DNA of 64,000 nucleotides from Microbacteriaceae bacterium (GCA_003852775.1 RDDZ01000052.1:1-64000), one strand, 5' to 3'. Shown: positions 17,533-26,728, numbered from the stretch's first letter. The notes: generated by a model from the sequence alone, not told the origin. Program-made: numbers and translations.

Positions 17533-18531
17533 ATGACCAACAGCACCACTCCCGTGGCGGCCAACGCGTCTTCGGACGCCGCGGCCGCCACGGCGGCCAG
17601 CCTTCACGAGTCGCGCTTCTCCGTGCGGTGGGGCGTCGCCCGCGTCCTCGGCTGGATGCGGCTGCCGAAGAATTTCGTTCTCCTCGGGCTCATCTTGCTC
17701 GCTCCCGCCCTCATCCTGCGGATCTTCACTTCCGTCTACCCGTTCTTCGCGACGGCGTGGACCTCCTTCACCAACTCAAGCGCCTACGTCGCCGAACCGC
17801 ACTTCGTCGGGTTCGAGAACTACGTCGCGATCTTCGACAACCCCTCGTCGCGGAGCGCGCTGATCTTCACCATCACGTTCGCGGTAGTGTCCACCGCGCT
17901 CGAGCTCGTGATCGGCTTCGGCCTGGCACTTCTGCTCAACGCTCGATTCCGCCTTCGCGGCCTCGGGCGAGCCCTCGTACTTCTCCCCTGGGCGATTCCC
18001 GCGATCGTCTCGGCGCTGGGATTCCGGTTCATCTTCGCGGACGGCTCCGGGCTAGTCCCCACCTTCCTGGCCTGGTTCGGCGTCGATATCGCCTGGCTGA
18101 CCGACCCGTTCTGGGCGCAGGTGGCCGTCATCCTGGCCAACGTGTGGCGCTCCGTACCGTTCATCGCCTTCGTCGTGCTGGCTGGCCTTCAGGGGGTGCC
18201 CGACGAACTCTACGAAGCCGCGCGCGTCGATGGGGCCGGATGGTGGCGCACCCACCTGCAGATCGTCCTGCCGCTCGTGATGCCGGTGCTCATCACCATG
18301 GGGGTATTCATGGTCATCTTCCAGATCGGAACGTTCGACACGATCCTGGGCATGACCGGCGGCGGTCCCGGCAGCGCCACCCAGGTGATCCCCTACCTGG
18401 CCTATCAGGACGCATTCATCGGCTTGAACTACGGGCGCTCGTCGGCGCTCGCCATGATCTTGTTCCTGATCGTGCTCGCAGTGGGCGTCATCGCCCTCGG
18501 TCGTTTCCGTCGCGCGGAGGTGGAGAGCTGA
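17533..18531 (+). CDS. CUT1 ABC transporter permease (MalF-like)
   Basis: A 332-residue permease with six helices after a long soluble N-terminus (about 50 residues, Ala/Ser-rich). The EAA loop is LYEAARVDGAGWWRTHLQIVLP. It forms the membrane channel with the next gene product. It overlaps that gene by one base (TGATG). No ATPase gene lies in the operon, so an ATPase encoded elsewhere must drive it. Confidence 0.92.
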   Translation: MTNSTTPVAANASSDAAAATAASLHESRFSVRWGVARVLGWMRLPKNFVLLGLILLAPALILRIFTSVYPFFATAWTSFTNSSAYVAEPHFVGFENYVAIFDNPSSRSALIFTITFAVVSTALELVIGFGLALLLNARFRLRGLGRALVLLPWAIPAIVSALGFRFIFADGSGLVPTFLAWFGVDIAWLTDPFWAQVAVILANVWRSVPFIAFVVLAGLQGVPDELYEAARVDGAGWWRTHLQIVLPLVMPVLITMGVFMVIFQIGTFDTILGMTGGGPGSATQVIPYLAYQDAFIGLNYGRSSALAMILFLIVLAVGVIALGRFRRAEVES

Positions 18532-19373
18532 TGCGACTGCGTACTCGGCTGGGACGAGTGGGGCCCTATGTCGGACTCGGTGTGTTCTTCGTCGTATTCG
18601 GCGTTCCTGTCTATTGGATCCTGCTTTCGTCGGTGCTGCCGCCGAACGAGGTGCTGTCGTCACCGCCGACCTTGTTCACGCTCAGCCCCACGCTCGAGAC
18701 GTTCGAGAGGGCGCTGCAGCAACTCCCGGCTGGGGACTATCTCCGCAACTCCCTCGTCTTCGCGCTGAGCTCGGCGTTCGCGTCCGTGATCCTCGCGTTC
18801 TTCGCGGCGTACACCTTCGCGCGGCTGCGCTTCCGCGGGTCGGGCGCGCTCATGCTGTTCCTGCTGCTGACGATGGCGCTTCCGCAGATCGCCACGACGA
18901 TCCCGCTCTTCCAGCTCTACGCGAAGCTCGGGCTCGTCGACACGATGGGCGGGCTGATCCTGCTGGAGTCGAGCATCCTCATCCCGATGACGGTCTGGCT
19001 CATGGTGTCCTTCATCAAGCAGATCCCGGTGGATCTCGAGAACGCGTCCTTCATGGACGGCGCGAACTTCGCACAGACGATCCACCTCGTCGTGCTCCCG
19101 CTCATGCGACCAGCTTTTGTCACGCTCTTCCTGCTGAACTTCATCACCGCATGGAACGAGCTGTTCTATCCCCTCGTGTTCTCCTCGACCTCGGCGTCGC
19201 GCACCCTCACGGTCGGGCTCGTGCAGATCACGCAGGTCAACAGCGGAGCGTCGAGCCGACCCTGGGATCTCATGAGCGCCCTCGCCGCGCTCATGATCAT
19301 CCCCATCATCCTGCTGGTCACCATCATGCAGCGCCGCATCATCGCAGGTCTCACCGCAGGAGCCACGAAATGA
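18531..19373 (+). CDS. CUT1 ABC transporter permease (MalG-like)
   Basis: A 280-residue six-helix permease. The EAA loop reads LENASFMDGANFAQTIHLVVLP, with Asn in place of the usual first Ala, and the C-terminal sequence WNELFYPLVFSS is typical of MalG-type subunits. ATG 18531 is coupled to the upstream stop and the gene overlaps the following hydrolase start by four bases (ATGA), so hydrolase and transporter are translated together. Confidence 0.92.
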   Translation: MRLRTRLGRVGPYVGLGVFFVVFGVPVYWILLSSVLPPNEVLSSPPTLFTLSPTLETFERALQQLPAGDYLRNSLVFALSSAFASVILAFFAAYTFARLRFRGSGALMLFLLLTMALPQIATTIPLFQLYAKLGLVDTMGGLILLESSILIPMTVWLMVSFIKQIPVDLENASFMDGANFAQTIHLVVLPLMRPAFVTLFLLNFITAWNELFYPLVFSSTSASRTLTVGLVQITQVNSGASSRPWDLMSALAALMIIPIILLVTIMQRRIIAGLTAGATK

Positions 19374-21814
19374 CGCACAACAGCACGGCGACGGGCTGGT
19401 ACACCTTCGGCAACCACTTCCACTGGGTCGACATGCAGTGGCTATGGGGCAACGGTGTGCTCGCCCGGTCGGTCGACGACATGCTCGCGTTCATCGCGCG
19501 CACCGGCGCGCCCGGCAACATCAACTTCGACGGCATCGGCTACGAGAAGCTCGCGGCTGAGGAACCGGCGGCACTCGCGCGACTCGTCGCGGCGGTGAGC
19601 GACGGCCGCGTCGAGGTGGTGGGTGGCAGCTACGGGCAGCCCTACGCGCAGTTCCACCACGGCGAGTCGGCGGTGCGGCAGTTGTCATACGGGGTGCGGA
19701 CCGCAGTACGGCTCCTCGGGGTGCGTCCGCGCGCCTTCTGGGAGGAGGAGTTCTATTTCTTCCCGCAGCTCCCGCAGCTGCTTCGAGACGCCGGCTACAC
19801 CGGAGCCTCGCTGTTCTTCCAATGGACCTGGCACACGCCGGAACTGCCGCGCGAGACCGCGCCCGCCATCCTCTGGCGAGGCATCGACGGCACGGAGATC
19901 CCGACGTTGCCGCGCAGCGAGCTCAACCTGCACCAGTGGCCGGAGGATGTCGAGGCGCTCATCGACGGGGGCGGGCTCGAGCGCTTCCCCACCCCGGTCG
20001 TTCAACAATGGCTCGAGCTGTTGCCGTCACCCGATTGGATGTGTCGCTCGGAGATCGTGGTTCCCGGTGTCGAGCGACTGCTCGCGGCCCCGGGCGTCGA
20101 TTTCCGACTCGGCACGCTGTCCACCGTGATCGCCGCTGTCAAGGAACAGGCGGTCGTGCGCGAGTACGGCATGGACGACGTCTTCCACGGCATGAGCCTC
20201 GGCAAGAACGGCAACCGCGTGCACCGCGTCTCGCGCGAGCTCGAGCACCTCATCCTCGCCGCGGAGTCAGTCGCGGTGCGCAACGGCACCTTCGGCAGAC
20301 CGTACGCGCAGTGGTCGAAGTACCCGTCGTGGGAGCTCGAGGAGGCATGGCGGGAGCTGCTCGCGTTCCAGCACCACGACAACGACGAGTGCGAAGGACT
20401 GTGCGGACACATCGGCTATCTCGGTGCCGACCGTGGCAGGGCCCTCGCGCTCGCCGTGCTCGATCGGAACCTGCGGCGCTTGGCCGCGCGCGTGGGCGGT
20501 GCGGGTTCGACGGTGTTGGTCAACCCGCTCGGCTGGGATCGCGACGCGGTGCTCGACGGCCAGCGGATACACCTCCCGGCCTTCGGCGCCGTCGTCGCAG
20601 AACCGGAGGCGGCGCGCTTGCCCGAGGTCTCCGTCTCTCAGAACGACGGTCGCATCCGATTGCGGCGCGGCGATTTCGAGATCGAGGTCGATGCCGCCCG
20701 TGGCGTCGTGACGAGCGTCGGGGGCGTCTCGATGGGCCCGGAAGGCGTCGGACTGCTGCAATGGCGGCGTGCCGACATGATCAGGCGATTCGACGTCACC
20801 TCCGTCGACGTCACCGACGACGCCGTCACCGTGCACACCGCGGCGGACGAGGCGCGCGTGCGCATCGAGGTGCGCATCGCCGACGAGCTCGATGCTCTGG
20901 ATCTGCGATTCGCGGGCGATCTCGGCGAGGGACCGGACGGGCGGGCGCATGCGGCCCTCATGACCCTGTTCGAGCCCGACGTCGCCGTCGCCGAGGTTCG
21001 GCATGACACCCCCTATGCGGTCAGCGCGATCGAGGGGCGCTCGCGGTGGCATCGGAAGTACCCCACGGGCGACTGGATGACCTCGCCACAGGAGTTCGAA
21101 GAGGTCGTCGACGCGTTCAGCGCACTGCAGTTCGTCGACCTGGTCGCCGAGGATGGTGGTGGCGTGCTGTGGGCTCACGACGGCAGCCAGGCCTTCCACC
21201 GTGCGGAAACCGGCGTCTGGAACGTGCTCTCGATGCGGGATCCATGGGACGAGCACTACTTCGTCCGCGAACTGGATGCGCGCGTTCGGGTCGTTCCCCA
21301 TGGGGCCGTCAGCGACGCGTGGAGATGGAAGACAGCGCAGGAGTTCGTCCGGCCGGCCCACGTGGTGACAGTCGCGGGCGATGATGCGGTCGCGCTTGCC
21401 GGCATCGACGCGGAGTCGAACGACGTGATCGCCCCGACGCTCGTGCAGCCTGACGGGGACGCATCCGTCGCCCTGACCGCGATGTACCGCGACAGCGACT
21501 ACCAGGCCACCGGGCTCGACGCCCACGTCAACCGGATCGCGCGAGACCCGGTGCTGCTCCGCCTCGTCGAGCTCGATGGGCGCGCGTCACGCGTGGTGCT
21601 GCGCTTCAGTGAGCCGCTGCTGGGCGCGTGGCGATGCACCGCGCTCGGGGAGGTGCTCCATCCGCTCGACGTCGATGGCGACTCGATCACGCTTCAGCTC
21701 GACCCCCACGCGATCGCCACGATCGCGGTGGCTCATCCGCCGGCGCCCGGCGACAACAAGACCCTCGACGATGACCGTTCCATCTGGGCCATGGTTCATC
21801 ACGAGGCCGACTGA
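19370..21814 (+). CDS. divergent GH38-like glycoside hydrolase
   Basis: An 814-residue cytoplasmic protein without signal peptide. The N-terminal 300 residues resemble the alpha-mannosidase (GH38) catalytic domain, and the rest a beta-sandwich C-terminal region. The family's HxHxDxxW metal motif appears as HFHWVDMQW (His16, His18, Asp21) with one extra residue, and the PDxFG nucleophile block is replaced by FWEEEFYFFPQLPQLL, where Glu126 takes the place of Asp. QFHHGESAVRQLSYG matches the E-x-x-x-R-Q-L stretch of the family. Because both catalytic blocks are altered, specificity cannot be assumed to be mannose. It probably cleaves the imported glycoside inside the cell. Confidence 0.72.
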   Translation: MTHNSTATGWYTFGNHFHWVDMQWLWGNGVLARSVDDMLAFIARTGAPGNINFDGIGYEKLAAEEPAALARLVAAVSDGRVEVVGGSYGQPYAQFHHGESAVRQLSYGVRTAVRLLGVRPRAFWEEEFYFFPQLPQLLRDAGYTGASLFFQWTWHTPELPRETAPAILWRGIDGTEIPTLPRSELNLHQWPEDVEALIDGGGLERFPTPVVQQWLELLPSPDWMCRSEIVVPGVERLLAAPGVDFRLGTLSTVIAAVKEQAVVREYGMDDVFHGMSLGKNGNRVHRVSRELEHLILAAESVAVRNGTFGRPYAQWSKYPSWELEEAWRELLAFQHHDNDECEGLCGHIGYLGADRGRALALAVLDRNLRRLAARVGGAGSTVLVNPLGWDRDAVLDGQRIHLPAFGAVVAEPEAARLPEVSVSQNDGRIRLRRGDFEIEVDAARGVVTSVGGVSMGPEGVGLLQWRRADMIRRFDVTSVDVTDDAVTVHTAADEARVRIEVRIADELDALDLRFAGDLGEGPDGRAHAALMTLFEPDVAVAEVRHDTPYAVSAIEGRSRWHRKYPTGDWMTSPQEFEEVVDAFSALQFVDLVAEDGGGVLWAHDGSQAFHRAETGVWNVLSMRDPWDEHYFVRELDARVRVVPHGAVSDAWRWKTAQEFVRPAHVVTVAGDDAVALAGIDAESNDVIAPTLVQPDGDASVALTAMYRDSDYQATGLDAHVNRIARDPVLLRLVELDGRASRVVLRFSEPLLGAWRCTALGEVLHPLDVDGDSITLQLDPHAIATIAVAHPPAPGDNKTLDDDRSIWAMVHHEAD

Positions 21815-21829
21815 GAAAACGGAATCACG

Positions 21830-22975
21830 ATGACCAACTACTACCCGCGCGTCGCTCGTGGCGTTCACTCCTATCCCCTCGACGAATCGGTTCCGCCGTC
21901 CGAGCGCTTCGGTCTCGGCGTCGTCGGCCTGCATGAGGGCCGCACCGCGCTGCTCGCGGCGCTCCGCACGAGCCGGGTGCGGCCGGTGGCCGGATGCGAC
22001 CTGGACTCGGATGCGATCGCGAACGTGCGTGCAGACCTCCCCGACGTGTCATTCACGACGTCGTACGCCGAGATGCTCGCTGACCCGGAGGTCGACATCG
22101 TCGGCATCTACACCCCGGATCCGCTGCATGGGGAGCAGATCATCGCCGCCTTCGAGGCGGGCAAGCACGTCGTGTGCACCAAGCCGGTCGTCAACGACAT
22201 CGAGACCGCCAAGCGAGTGCTCGCCGTGTCCCGCGCGACTGGCCGAAAGCTCATGGTCGGCCAGAGCATCCGCTTCTTCGAGTCGATGCGGAGGCAGCGC
22301 GCGGCGTATGAGAGGGGAGAGATCGGGGAGGTGGAGGTCGTCGAGACGCAGTACACGCACCGCATGGACTGGTACTACGATGGCCGCCCGTGGATCGCCG
22401 AGAAGTCGGACTGGGTCTACCTCGGGATGAGTCATCCGCTCGACCTGCTCCGCTGGTACCTGGGTCCCATCGAGAGCGTCTCGGCGGTCGGATCGCGATC
22501 AGCGCTTGCGCGCGATAATGGGGCGTCCTCCTTCGACGTGTACTCCGTGAATGCGCTGACGGCCGACGGTCGCGTGGGGCGCGCCTTCGGCCATTACGGC
22601 ATCCACGAGCTACCGCTCGCACGGAACTCGATCGAATGCCTTCTCTACGGCTCGGACGGCACGTCGCTCGCGAAATACCACGACATGCAATACCTCCACA
22701 CCGGAACCGACGGCGTGGAACACGTCGAGGACATGCTGTACGAGTACCGTCACTATCACTTCAACAACGAGGTGCACGGTATGCACTATGGCGAGTTCGC
22801 GAACTACCTCCAGTACTTCGCCGACGCCCTCGTTTCGGGGTCGGACTACTCGCCAGGCCTCGAAGAGGGATTGGAGACGTTCTGCCTGATGGAAGCGGTG
22901 CGCCGCTCCGCAACGGATGGTGGGCGCCCGGTCGCCCTCGCACCGCTGCTCGCCGAGGTCGGGTTGAGCCGCTAG
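21830..22975 (+). CDS. Gfo/Idh/MocA-family sugar oxidoreductase
   Basis: A 381-residue NAD(P)-dependent enzyme. The N-terminal Rossmann fold is recognisable from GLGVVGLHEGRTALLAAL, DPEVDIVGIYTPDPLHGEQI and the cofactor-side Lys motif VVCTKPVVNDIETAK (TKP in place of EKP). The glycine motif is degenerate (GVVGLHEG). The C-terminal substrate domain contains GMSHPLDLLRWYLG, whose His is the usual catalytic base. Members oxidise, epimerise or, in some cases, cleave glycosides by a redox mechanism; with the GH38-like protein just upstream, either role is possible. The start ATG 21830 is 15 bases after the hydrolase stop. Last gene of the cassette; a hairpin terminator overlaps its stop. Confidence 0.88.
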   Translation: MTNYYPRVARGVHSYPLDESVPPSERFGLGVVGLHEGRTALLAALRTSRVRPVAGCDLDSDAIANVRADLPDVSFTTSYAEMLADPEVDIVGIYTPDPLHGEQIIAAFEAGKHVVCTKPVVNDIETAKRVLAVSRATGRKLMVGQSIRFFESMRRQRAAYERGEIGEVEVVETQYTHRMDWYYDGRPWIAEKSDWVYLGMSHPLDLLRWYLGPIESVSAVGSRSALARDNGASSFDVYSVNALTADGRVGRAFGHYGIHELPLARNSIECLLYGSDGTSLAKYHDMQYLHTGTDGVEHVEDMLYEYRHYHFNNEVHGMHYGEFANYLQYFADALVSGSDYSPGLEEGLETFCLMEAVRRSATDGGRPVALAPLLAEVGLSR

Positions 22976-22995
22976 CGGCCCGACGCGGCCGTTAG
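22972..22995. terminator. bidirectional hairpin terminator between convergent genes
   Basis: CTAGCGGCC pairs with GGCCGTTAG (one G-T pair) around a six-base loop. The stem includes both the TAG stop of the plus-strand oxidoreductase and the TAA stop of the minus-strand gene. Confidence 0.6.
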
Positions 22996-23558
22996 TCGCC
23001 CGCCCCGCCGTCGTCGCGCTCGCGCGCGAGGTCGTCGAGATCGTCGAGCAGGTCGGCGATCGCGATGCGACGCGCAGGCCCGGTGAGGGGTCGGGAACCG
23101 CGGGCGCGCGGCACGGCGGCGGCAGCGGATGCGATGTCGTCGAGGGCGAGCACTCGGGCTTCCTCCACGAGGGCGATGACCGCGGGTTCGTCTTCGGCGA
23201 GCGCGCGCAGGCGGGCCGCGAGTGCGAGGTGCACCCGGCGGCGGCGGCGCAGCTTGGGCACGTCGCGGTCCACATAGTCCCGGGCGGTCGAGGCGCGGAA
23301 GTGCCGGCCTCGGGCGTGCTCGGCGTCGCGGACGAGCTGATCGGCGGCTGTCTCGTTCTCGACGGCGAGCGCCTCGAGTTCGATGCGTACGGCATCCTTG
23401 TACCACGCGAGATCGAAGTCGACGCCGTCGCGCAGGGTGCGCATGATGACGACGTTCTTGACGCGCTGCCGCACGCCGGCGCGCGCGACGAGCATCGCAT
23501 CCGCGACGAGGTCCGCGAAGAGCGGCCGGCGCCGGAACGGAGAGCGGGTAAGGGCCAT
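22992..23558 (-). CDS. conserved hypothetical protein, paralogue A
   Basis: A 188-residue soluble, Arg- and Ala-rich, mostly helical protein of unknown function. Its N-terminal half matches the product of the gene at 24610-25128 (for example ADAMLVARAGVRQRVKNVVIMRTLRDGVDF against the equivalent VADATLV ... RQAVKNVMLVRALRD), and the second half shares a Leu/Ala/Glu-rich helix ending in LALDDIASA. No signal peptide or membrane segment. TAGCGT lies eight bases before ATG 23558. It converges on the sugar cassette. Confidence 0.75.
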   Translation of the reverse strand: MALTRSPFRRRPLFADLVADAMLVARAGVRQRVKNVVIMRTLRDGVDFDLAWYKDAVRIELEALAVENETAADQLVRDAEHARGRHFRASTARDYVDRDVPKLRRRRRVHLALAARLRALAEDEPAVIALVEEARVLALDDIASAAAAVPRARGSRPLTGPARRIAIADLLDDLDDLARERDDGGAGD

Positions 23559-23566
23559 CGCAAGAC

Positions 23567-23572
23567 ACGCTA
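23567..23572 (-). promoter_or_regulatory. -10 hexamer TAGCGT of paralogue A
   Basis: CTAGCGTG on the minus strand sits eight bases before ATG 23558 with no Shine-Dalgarno sequence; the same octamer precedes paralogue B. Confidence 0.5.
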
Positions 23573-23686
23573 GTCCGCGGAGGTGACGTGCGGCTTCCGT
23601 TCGTCCCCGGGGGCGGCATGGGGAGCGCTATCCACAGGCACCGGGGTTCTCTCCGCGACGCCAGGGTGCTCGTCACGATCGCTGGC

Positions 23687-24622
23687 ATGACCGCGACCCC
23701 TCCGCCCGACGTGACCGCGGCCGAGGCTCCGGCCGGGCGCTCGCGCACCGCGACCGCCGCGCTCTACCTCGCGATCGGCGCCCTCGTCGCCGCCGCAGCG
23801 CTCGGTGCCTACTTCATCATCGCTGGCGACCAGGCCAACGTCGCGGGCCGCGCGTGGCTCACGCTTCTGCTCGTGGCGCTCTTCGCTGGCGCGGTCGTGC
23901 TCGACGCGAACGTCGGCACGGGCCCCAACCGCTGGTATCTCGGCGTCTCGACGATCGTCAACGTCATCATCGTCGCGGTCGGTCTGATGAAGCTGTGGAA
24001 CGGCTGGCTGCAACCGGAGGACACGGCAGCGGCATCCGTCTGGTTCGTGCAGATGGTGCGCGTGCTCGGTGTCATCGTGCTGCTGCGGCTCGCTCTGCTG
24101 TTCATGCAGCTCTACGGCCTCCGCTTCGTCACCCGCGGCCGCACGCGGCTCGGCAAGATCATGGCGATCGTCACGATCGGCCTCGTGTGGGCGACCGCGA
24201 TCGTGCTGGCGATCCCGGCGGTGTTCCCCGAGCACGATTGGCCCGACTGGTGGTGGCGCGTGGCGGGCGCGACGAGCCTCGTGGCCGTCGTGACCGCGGT
24301 CATCCCGCTCCTGTTGCGCGCGTTCGAACCCAAGGTGCCCAAACCGCCGCAGCCCGTGCAGCAGCCCGGCTACGTGCCCGCGCAGCAGGCTCCCCCGTAC
24401 TACGCGGCTCCGGCGCAGGCTCCCGTGCAGCAGCAGTTCCCGCGGCAGCATCCGGGGCAGCCGGTGTACCCCGGCGTTCCCGTACCGCAGCAGCCCATGC
24501 AGCAGCCACCGGCGCCGCAGCCGGGCTCGCAGCCGCCCGCTCCCGCTCAGCCGCCCGTGCCTCCGGGCGCCCCGACCCCTCCGCAGAGACCGAGGCGCTC
24601 AGCGGCCCGTCAGTCGGCGTAG
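23687..24622 (+). CDS. six-helix membrane protein with Pro/Gln-rich cytoplasmic tail
   Basis: A 311-residue integral membrane protein of unknown function. Six hydrophobic helices can be seen between residues about 20 and 205 (first LYLAIGALVAAAALGAYFII, last TSLVAVVTAVIPLLL). The last 100 residues are an unstructured tail rich in Pro, Gln and Ala with PQQP/QAPP-like repeats and a basic end (PQRPRRSAARQ). I start at ATG 23687; the frame is open further up but without a start that fits. It is embedded between two paralogous genes on the opposite strand and its 3' end overlaps paralogue B by 13 bases. Confidence 0.75.
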   Translation: MTATPPPDVTAAEAPAGRSRTATAALYLAIGALVAAAALGAYFIIAGDQANVAGRAWLTLLLVALFAGAVVLDANVGTGPNRWYLGVSTIVNVIIVAVGLMKLWNGWLQPEDTAAASVWFVQMVRVLGVIVLLRLALLFMQLYGLRFVTRGRTRLGKIMAIVTIGLVWATAIVLAIPAVFPEHDWPDWWWRVAGATSLVAVVTAVIPLLLRAFEPKVPKPPQPVQQPGYVPAQQAPPYYAAPAQAPVQQQFPRQHPGQPVYPGVPVPQQPMQQPPAPQPGSQPPAPAQPPVPPGAPTPPQRPRRSAARQSA

Positions 24623-25128
24623 TCGCTGAGCTCCTCGCGCAGCGACTGCAGCGCCCGCGAGCGCGCGATGCCGGTCGCGGCGCGTGAACGCCCGACCCCC
24701 GGCACGGATGCCGTGGCCGCAGCGATCTCGTCGAGCGCACGCAGACGGGCCTCGGTGATGAGCCCTCCGACGGCAGCGTCGTCGCGCGCGAGGTGCGCCA
24801 GCCGCTCGGCGAGCTCCTCGAGTACGCGGGCGCGCCGCTTGAGTCGCCGACCGTCGGCGGCTCGGTAGTCGTCGGCAGCCCGGGCCACGCCGCGTCGCCG
24901 CCGCGTCGCCTCGCGCACCTCTCGGAGTCGAGCAGCCTCGACCTCCGCCTCATGAGCGAGCAGCTCGAGTTCGCGACGGGCGGCATCCGCGTACCACCCC
25001 TCGTCGAAGTCGGCGGTGTCGCGCAGCGCGCGCACGAGCATGACGTTCTTGACCGCCTGTCGTGCCGCCGCGAGCGACACGAGGGTCGCGTCGGCGACCA
25101 TCTCGGAGCGGCGCGGGCGTCGGGTCAT
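24610..25128 (-). CDS. conserved hypothetical protein, paralogue B
   Basis: A 172-residue soluble helical protein, clearly related to paralogue A (shared RQAVKNVMLVRALRD block, WYADAARRELELLA against WYKDAVRIELEAL, and RLRALDEIAAA). Function unknown. The open frame could begin at GTG 25137, but TAGCGT ends seven bases before ATG 25128, which fits a leaderless start there. It overlaps the 3' end of the membrane protein gene by 13 bases on the opposite strand. Confidence 0.75.
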   Translation of the reverse strand: MTRRPRRSEMVADATLVSLAAARQAVKNVMLVRALRDTADFDEGWYADAARRELELLAHEAEVEAARLREVREATRRRRGVARAADDYRAADGRRLKRRARVLEELAERLAHLARDDAAVGGLITEARLRALDEIAAATASVPGVGRSRAATGIARSRALQSLREELSDYAD

Positions 25129-25135
25129 CGGGCTC

Positions 25136-25141
25136 ACGCTA
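25136..25141 (-). promoter_or_regulatory. -10 hexamer TAGCGT of paralogue B
   Basis: The hexamer ends seven bases before ATG 25128 and overlaps the alternative GTG 25137, which argues against that GTG as the start. Confidence 0.5.
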
Positions 25142-25203
25142 GCGTGCGGGCCGCGCTCGATGAAGGGGCGGAAGACCGCCGCTCCGGGCCCGGCGTGGCG
25201 GCG

Positions 25204-26725
25204 TCAGCGCCGCCGCGACGGCGAGCGGCGCGCGAGCACCCGGATGAGGTTGCGGCGCTCAGCGGTCATGGGCAGTGTGATCGGCTGCGTGACGATCGCG
25301 TCGACCACCATCGAGCCGTCGCTCGGCCCGACGACCGGGATCGACGTCGTCGGGGTGACGAGTGCGGGGGCGATGGGTTGGTGCGCGAGATCCCGATGGG
25401 CGCGCACATAGGCCGGGACGAGGATGATCGCGGCGCCCAGCCAGGCGAGCGGGTTGCTCCACACGACGCCGACGTAGCCGAACGCGGCGCCGAGCACGAC
25501 GGCCGCGCCCCCGCGCATGATGAGCTCGACGACCTCTGTCACGGTGGGGATCATGGTGTGCCCGAGGCCCTGCAGGGCCCCGCGCAGCACGAACAGCACG
25601 CCGAGCGCGCTATAGCAGGCCCCGTTGATCACGAGCATCTCGGCGGCCATCGCGCCCACCGCATCCGATTGATCACCGACGAACAGCCGCACGAGCGGCG
25701 TCCCGAGGGTGATGAAGACGATGCCCAGCAGCAGCGAGGCGCCGATCGACATCCGGGTTCCCTGCAGCACGCCGCGACGGATGCGGTCGGGCCGGCCGCC
25801 GCCAAAGTTCTGAGCGACGAACATCGACACGGCGAGCCCGAGCGACTGCAGGAGGGCCACCGCGAGGCGGTCGATCCGCGAGGCGGTCGCGTAGGCCGCG
25901 ACCGCCTCGCGCCGAGGTCGTTGAGGCGGAGCTGCTCGGCCGGGTGCCGATCGCGATGATCGAGGCCTGGAAGCCCATCGGCAGTCCGAGCCGCAGGTGC
26001 ACGGCGAGGTCGACGCGGGTCACCCTCCAGTCGGCGCGGCGCACGTGGAGCGCCGGCACGCGCCGACGCACGTACTCGAGGCACAGCAGCACCGACACCG
26101 CCTGCGACACGACGGTCGCGATCGCAGCGCCCGCGACGCCCCAGCCGAGCGGGCCCACCATGAGGATGACGAGGCCGATGTTGAGGCCGCACGCGATCAT
26201 GAGGAACATGAGCGGCGTGCGGGAATCCCCGATGGCCTGGATGATCGCCGCGAGGTAGTTGAAGAACATGATCGCGCCGGCGCCGAGGAAGTTGATCTGC
26301 GCGAACACCACGGCCTCGTGCAGCAGCTCGGCCGGGGCGTTCATGAGGCGCAACGCGGCATCGGTGACGAGCGGCGCGCCGATCGTGAGGGCGGCCGCCG
26401 TGGCGCCGGTGAGAATCGTGCCCGCGGCCACCGAGCGTCGTACCCCCGCCGCGTCGCCCGCACCGAACGCCTGCGCGGTGGGGATCGCGAACCCCGAGGT
26501 GAGCCCTCAGGCGAAGCCCAGCAGCAGGAACAGCAGGCTGCCGGTCGCGCCGACTGCGGCGAGCGCGCCGATGCCGAGGTAGCGTCCCACGACGACCGCG
26601 TCGACCACCTGGTAGAGCTGCTGCACGACGTTGCCGACGAGCAGGGGTGCGGAGAACAGCAGGATGACGCGCCAGGGGCTGCCCGTCGTGAGCGAGGTGG
26701 ACATGGAGGCCCCGGAACATGACAT
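25204..26725 (-). pseudogene. MATE-family multidrug exporter, inactivated
   Basis: Pieces of one MATE transporter lie in three frames. The N-terminal part (WRVILLFSAPLLVGNVVQQL) ends at an in-frame TGA at 26507-26509 where homologues have Trp (LLFLLLGFA-stop-GLTSGFAIP). The same frame then continues to GFQASIIAIGT, where single-base deletions near 25941-25944 and 25908-25913 shift the frame twice; the last part (ALLQSLGLAVSMFVAQNFGGG to the end) is in a third frame. Restoring both bases gives GTLAEQLRLNDLGAEAVAAY. An intact protein would be about 500 residues with twelve helices. Three lesions make real decay more likely than assembly error alone. Confidence 0.85.
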
Positions 26726-26728
26726 GAC

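Noticed and set aside
13836..22975. Genomic island carried by an integrase or insertion sequence
   Set aside because: Codon use suggests acquisition, but no integrase, transposase, attachment repeat or terminal inverted repeat is visible at either end.
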